Source of the DNA: Owenia fusiformis
Taxonomy: Eukaryota > Annelida > Polychaeta > Sabellida > Oweniidae
Reading direction: 5' to 3'
Assembly (NCBI GenBank): GCA_903813345.2
Contig: CAIIXF020000006.1
Coordinates: 37,413,936-37,477,935, forward strand
Length of the DNA: 64,000 nucleotides
Part shown: piece by piece, positions 60,427 to 64,000 of the stretch
Position numbering within the stretch: the first letter of the stretch is position 1
Layout of the letters: every line of letters begins with the position of its first letter
The notes under the pieces: model-generated
Told to the model about the DNA's origin: nothing
The model's database searches: none
Seen by the model: only the letters and a program-made list of their open reading frames with translations
Program-made: the position numbers and the translations under genes

Positions 60427-62001
60427 ATGGCAGGTACAGAATTGAGGAAACTTGCATTATGGGTTACAATACTAACTCTCGTACAACTAGGAGCTACGCA
60501 ACCTGCACCAAGAAAGAATGTTCTTTTCCTGGTATCCGATGATATGCGTCCAGAAATAAACTCATTTCTTGGGCCCGATTTCCCAACGCCCATCCATCCG
60601 ACGATGTTTACTCCAAATCTGGATGAACTAGCGGGGAGGAGTTTGATGCTAGCCCGGAGTTACGTCCAACAAGCGGTGTGCTCTCCAAGTAGAACCTCCC
60701 TGTTGACTGGGAGAAGACCTGACACCACGCACGTTTATGATCTCGTAAAATACTTCAGACATGTCGGTGGTAACTTTACAACCATTCCACAGTATTTCAA
60801 ACAGCACGGATATATGTCTGTTGGAATGGGGAAGATATTTCATCCAGGTCACGCCTCCGGGGGTGACGATCCACCATCCTGGTCAGTCCCTTATTATCAT
60901 GCCCCAAGTGCAAAATACTGGGGTCCCATCGGCCGCCGTCACAGTTGGTTGGCCGTTGACGAATCAACTGAGAGACAACACCCACTCCCAGATTCTGAAA
61001 CTGCTCAAAACGCTATTGAAACTTTAAGAAAGGTCGCTCCAAAAGCTAAATCTGGAGAACAGCCATTTTTTGTTGCAGTTGGATTTCATAAGCCTCACTT
61101 GCCGTTCATATTCCCAGAGAAATTTATCCAACATTATCCAGAATCTGTTATACGCTTACCAGATAACCAATACGCCCCAGTAGATATGCCCCCAGAAGCC
61201 TGGTCAGAATATGGTGAATTACGTCACTACTCGGATATTGCAAAACTGAACGCTAGTGGCCACATTAACACCACTCTCCCGAAAGATGTCGTTTTGCAAC
61301 TTAGACGCGCTTACTACAGTGCACTTAGCTATACCGACTCCCTTATCGGGGATGTAATTGGGGAACTGAAAAACCTCGGGCTTGAAAACAACACCATTAT
61401 CTCTTTTTGGGGTGATCACGGATGGCAACTAGGTGAACATGGCGAATGGTGTAAGCATACAAACTTTGAACTCGCTACACATGCTCCAATGCTTGTCTAT
61501 GTCCCGGGAATCACAGATAAAGGTATCAAACCTGAGAAATTAACGGAATTTGTAGATCTTTTCCCAACTTTGGTGGAAGCCGCCGGACTCCCGTTGATCC
61601 CTCTGTGCCCAAAGGATTCGTCGAAAATAGAAGTATGCACGGAAGGTCAGAGCATGATTCCTCTGGCACGTGACCCCAGTGCACCATGGAAACAGCGGGT
61701 ATTCTCCCAGTACCCACGTTCGTACCCTGTCAAAGAGGTCATGGGATACACAATGCGCACAGAGAAGTACCGTTACACTGAATGGGCCAAATTCAATTAT
61801 AAAACATATATGCCAGACTGGACCTCATTGGCTGGAGTAGAGCTATATGATCACGTGACCGATGATGAGGAAAATCACAACAAAGCCAATGATCCAAGTT
61901 ACAAGAAAATACGAAATACTCTCAGCCAACAATTGCACCAAGGGTGGAGAGCGGCTCTGCCTAATGTAAGGGACAATACTCTATACTTTACACCAGTGTA
62001 A
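60427..62001 (+). CDS. Iduronate-2-sulfatase-like enzyme 3, intronless
   Basis: A 524-residue frame from the ATG at 60427. That start has a good context (ACAATGG) and puts a signal peptide (LALWVTILTLVQLGATQ) at the N-terminus. An in-frame codon at 60313 would add 38 unlikely residues. Domains: KNVLFLVSDDMRPE with Asp38-Asp39; signature CSPSRTSLLTGR with Cys85 for formylglycine; GDHGWQLGEHG with Asp330-His331; a C-terminal half with GVELYDHVTDDEEN. It keeps Val-Gln-Gln-Ala-Val before the signature, closer to vertebrate IDS (AQQAVC) than copy 1. It is clearly paralogous to the two upstream genes but more diverged. The same cluster, strand and intronless state argue for tandem duplication of an already intronless ancestor. 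AATAAA at 62305-62310 is a possible poly(A) signal. The glycosaminoglycan sulfatase role is by family. Confidence 0.94.
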   Translation: MAGTELRKLALWVTILTLVQLGATQPAPRKNVLFLVSDDMRPEINSFLGPDFPTPIHPTMFTPNLDELAGRSLMLARSYVQQAVCSPSRTSLLTGRRPDTTHVYDLVKYFRHVGGNFTTIPQYFKQHGYMSVGMGKIFHPGHASGGDDPPSWSVPYYHAPSAKYWGPIGRRHSWLAVDESTERQHPLPDSETAQNAIETLRKVAPKAKSGEQPFFVAVGFHKPHLPFIFPEKFIQHYPESVIRLPDNQYAPVDMPPEAWSEYGELRHYSDIAKLNASGHINTTLPKDVVLQLRRAYYSALSYTDSLIGDVIGELKNLGLENNTIISFWGDHGWQLGEHGEWCKHTNFELATHAPMLVYVPGITDKGIKPEKLTEFVDLFPTLVEAAGLPLIPLCPKDSSKIEVCTEGQSMIPLARDPSAPWKQRVFSQYPRSYPVKEVMGYTMRTEKYRYTEWAKFNYKTYMPDWTSLAGVELYDHVTDDEENHNKANDPSYKKIRNTLSQQLHQGWRAALPNVRDNTLYFTPV

Positions 62002-62864
62002 TACTGTGTAAAAACTCGTGCCATCATACGTTGGCCAATTCCAGAAACACCCTTAATTATTTCTGAGTGGCATTTTCCAAAGACATAAATCAAATGTTAG
62101 ATAAATCTATTCAGTACAATTTGCAATTCTCTTATCTTCATTCTAATTAGCTATAAAATATGTGAGAAACTCATTTATTGACCTTCTATGAACCTCCAAA
62201 AATTGACAAATGATGACATATCTATATTCACTAAAGTCGACATATTCCACCAAGGACATACAATATAAATTGTTTGATTCCATGCGTCGACCTTTGATCT
62301 TTCTAATAAATTTTCCAAGCAATGCGACTCCTTGAAGATTTATTTGTCCCAATCTTCAATGAAATACATGCATTTAAAAGATAAAAGCTATATCGAAACA
62401 ATAAGTATATGGACGTTTTTTGTCCACCCTGTATGGAATTTCAGTGAGTCCCCATCCGTCACATGATTCTAAATTGTAAATAATATTTGATATATTACGT
62501 ACTGTTTCATTTAGAAAACAAACCATATAGAATATCAAATCATAGGCTTTATATCAAAAGTCATATTCGATGCTTTGACTTTTTTACATATTAGGTATAT
62601 ACAAATTATATCCACTAAAATCATCTGGCATTGATTTCGCACATATTGTCGTATACAAATTACGTAATTTTCTTGGTTCATAAGCCTCTACATCCCTTGA
62701 AGAGACCTATTATAAAGTATTGGATTAAAGAGGGACTAAGGGCGACGACAAAACTCGAAAATCCAAACATCTTATAGTCGACTTGATGTTGCAAAGCTAC
62801 GAATATCATATATTCTGGTCCAGGTCAGGTAATGACTCCAAAAAGTAATTAATATCAAACTTCC
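62002..62864. other. Spacer between convergent genes
   Basis: Apart from the possible poly(A) signal noted for sulfatase 3, I see nothing definite. It should include the 3' UTR of the - strand COR-Death gene. Confidence 0.4.
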
Positions 62865-64000
62865 TTAATTCTGTTGGCTTCTCAATACTTGGTCAGCTAG
62901 ATCAGCTCTTTTTGACCTTCTGAGAGCATCGGCCAATGCCTTTCTCTTGTCCACACCTCTATCCTGTTCGTTTCTCCAGCTTACGAGTATGTTTAAACCC
63001 CAGGTTTTGGCATTTTGTTGGTTACTCAGTTTCATGGTTTGTACCTGGTGTTGGCTCATACCAAGTCGAATGGCAACCTCTTCAATATCATACCCCAATT
63101 TCATGCCAATGTCAAGGAGCTCGATATCACTCAGTTCACCTTGAAAAATAATTTGAAAAAGTTTGAACATTTAAAAATAGATCTACTGTCACTTAGCCAC
63201 CAATTATATTAATTTGGAAAAAATTATTTTCTGTGCATTCATTGAAGATATACTGTAACATATTAGCGTACAAAATTATTTATATTTAGGAGTGGTTATT
63301 CAAATTCGAAAAGCTGCTTATTTTGTGGCAAGCAGTTGAGCTCATAGTTTTTGAAATTAAATAACCCATGACCGGGATAACAAGCCATTAGGATGACAAA
63401 ATGTCACATAATGTAAATACAAATGTACATTCGAGAATGTTTCACTTACCCTGGGTTTGTTCCACCAATTGTTCAATGTTGTACCATAGTTTATGACGAT
63501 GCAATTCTATTAGATCCGGGTGAAATTCACAAAGCTTCTGACCAAGGTTAATATCTTTCTCTAAAATTGGTACTAACATCTGCGCCTCTTCTGGTACATC
63601 CTGACATCTGCATCTGACAGAAACCTCAAATCTGACATTGGGACAATAGTTCTTAATGGTAGACTTCAGATTTGCCTCGACGTCCTCACGGATTCTGGTA
63701 CACATAGCGTTTTTCCCATGATTTGTCATCCCTTTTGATAATTGATGGAGTTGTATCTCTATGTGATTGTCTTCAGCTAGAAGTGTTAACACATGAAAAC
63801 CATCGGCAATTTTAAACTTAACGTAATCAAAGAATACATTGCCATGTAAAAACCATGTATTTGCGTTACAGATTTTTGCAACGAGTCGATGAAAAAGCCC
63901 TTTAGGGAGGAATGAGAATTTGAAGAAAAGTGCGCCACAAACTAGTGGTTTATTTTTCATAACATCAATGTCACTAGACTCTCTTTTAGGAAGCAGACAA
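62865..64000 (-). CDS. COR-Death domain protein (ROCO-like), 3' part, continues beyond the window
   Basis: There are two - strand exons: 64000-63450 (open to the window edge) and 63139-62865 (stop). The donor CAGG|GTAAGT and acceptor TTTTTCAAG join in phase through a Gly codon. Exon 1 reads CLLPKRESSD and then FFKFSFLPKGLFHRLVAK, the usual mid-COR pattern (CLLP...F.FLPKGLF.RL) of ROCO GTPases. A cysteine-rich stretch follows (NYCPNVRF, VRCRCQDVP). The in-frame ATG at 63960 is internal, not the start. Exon 2 is a Death domain of about 85 residues (ELSDIELLDIGMKLGYDIEE, then TWGLNILVSWRNEQ and RADLADQVL) that ends the protein. COR normally follows a Roc GTPase domain, which should lie outside the window. 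DAPK1 has the same Roc-COR-Death order; invertebrate genomes have many other such proteins, often in innate-immune or cell-death settings. Which one this is cannot be settled from the C-terminus. Confidence 0.85.

Overview
This window is animal nuclear DNA. It is AT-rich, has long introns with GT/AG junctions, and is crowded with miniature transposons and tandem arrays. The gene set (a SYLF-SH3 protein, a secreted Frizzled-related Wnt antagonist, iduronate-2-sulfatase-like enzymes, a COR-Death protein) and the repeat types (a Helentron-type element with a tetranucleotide array, CAG...CTG inverted-repeat MITEs with poly-G tracts, a tRNA-derived SINE) suggest a marine invertebrate, most likely a lophotrochozoan such as a mollusc. 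That assignment is inference; no species is identified.

Layout. Positions 1-17400 hold no gene that I can support fully. They contain a 30-bp minisatellite, a pentanucleotide tract, several MITEs, and one promoter-like patch (8960-9030) followed by a short THAP-like N-terminus. A 2.6-kb satellite of 28-bp units (14586-17212) ends about 200 bp before the first coding exon of an SH3YL1 orthologue. That gene runs on the + strand from 17417 to 29112 in ten exons, which I joined by reading frame and splice phase. Its introns hold four or five MITEs, a G-rich 340-bp tandem block, a Helentron-like element and a 131-bp tandem array.

A convergent gene on the - strand (45779 to 33803, four exons) encodes a 332-residue secreted Frizzled-related protein of the sFRP3/4 (FRZB) type: signal peptide, ten-cysteine FZ domain, netrin-like domain and a very basic tail. 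Its 7.9-kb first intron contains a 40-bp and a 49-bp tandem array.

Positions 51963-62001 hold three intact, intronless, same-strand sulfatase genes of the iduronate-2-sulfatase family. The first two are close duplicates and the third is more diverged. All keep the formylglycine cysteine and the metal-binding Asp/His residues, but the first has lost the Gly of the auxiliary LTGR motif. The window ends with the 3' part of a - strand gene encoding the end of a COR domain followed by a Death domain.

How the genes relate: sFRP proteins and glycosaminoglycan sulfatases both bear on extracellular Wnt and heparan-sulfate biology, but nothing in the sequence shows that these neighbours act together. 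I found no evidence of a new multi-gene system. The most notable features are the sulfatase cluster, the structured satellite, and the MITE families whose target-site duplications can be read directly.
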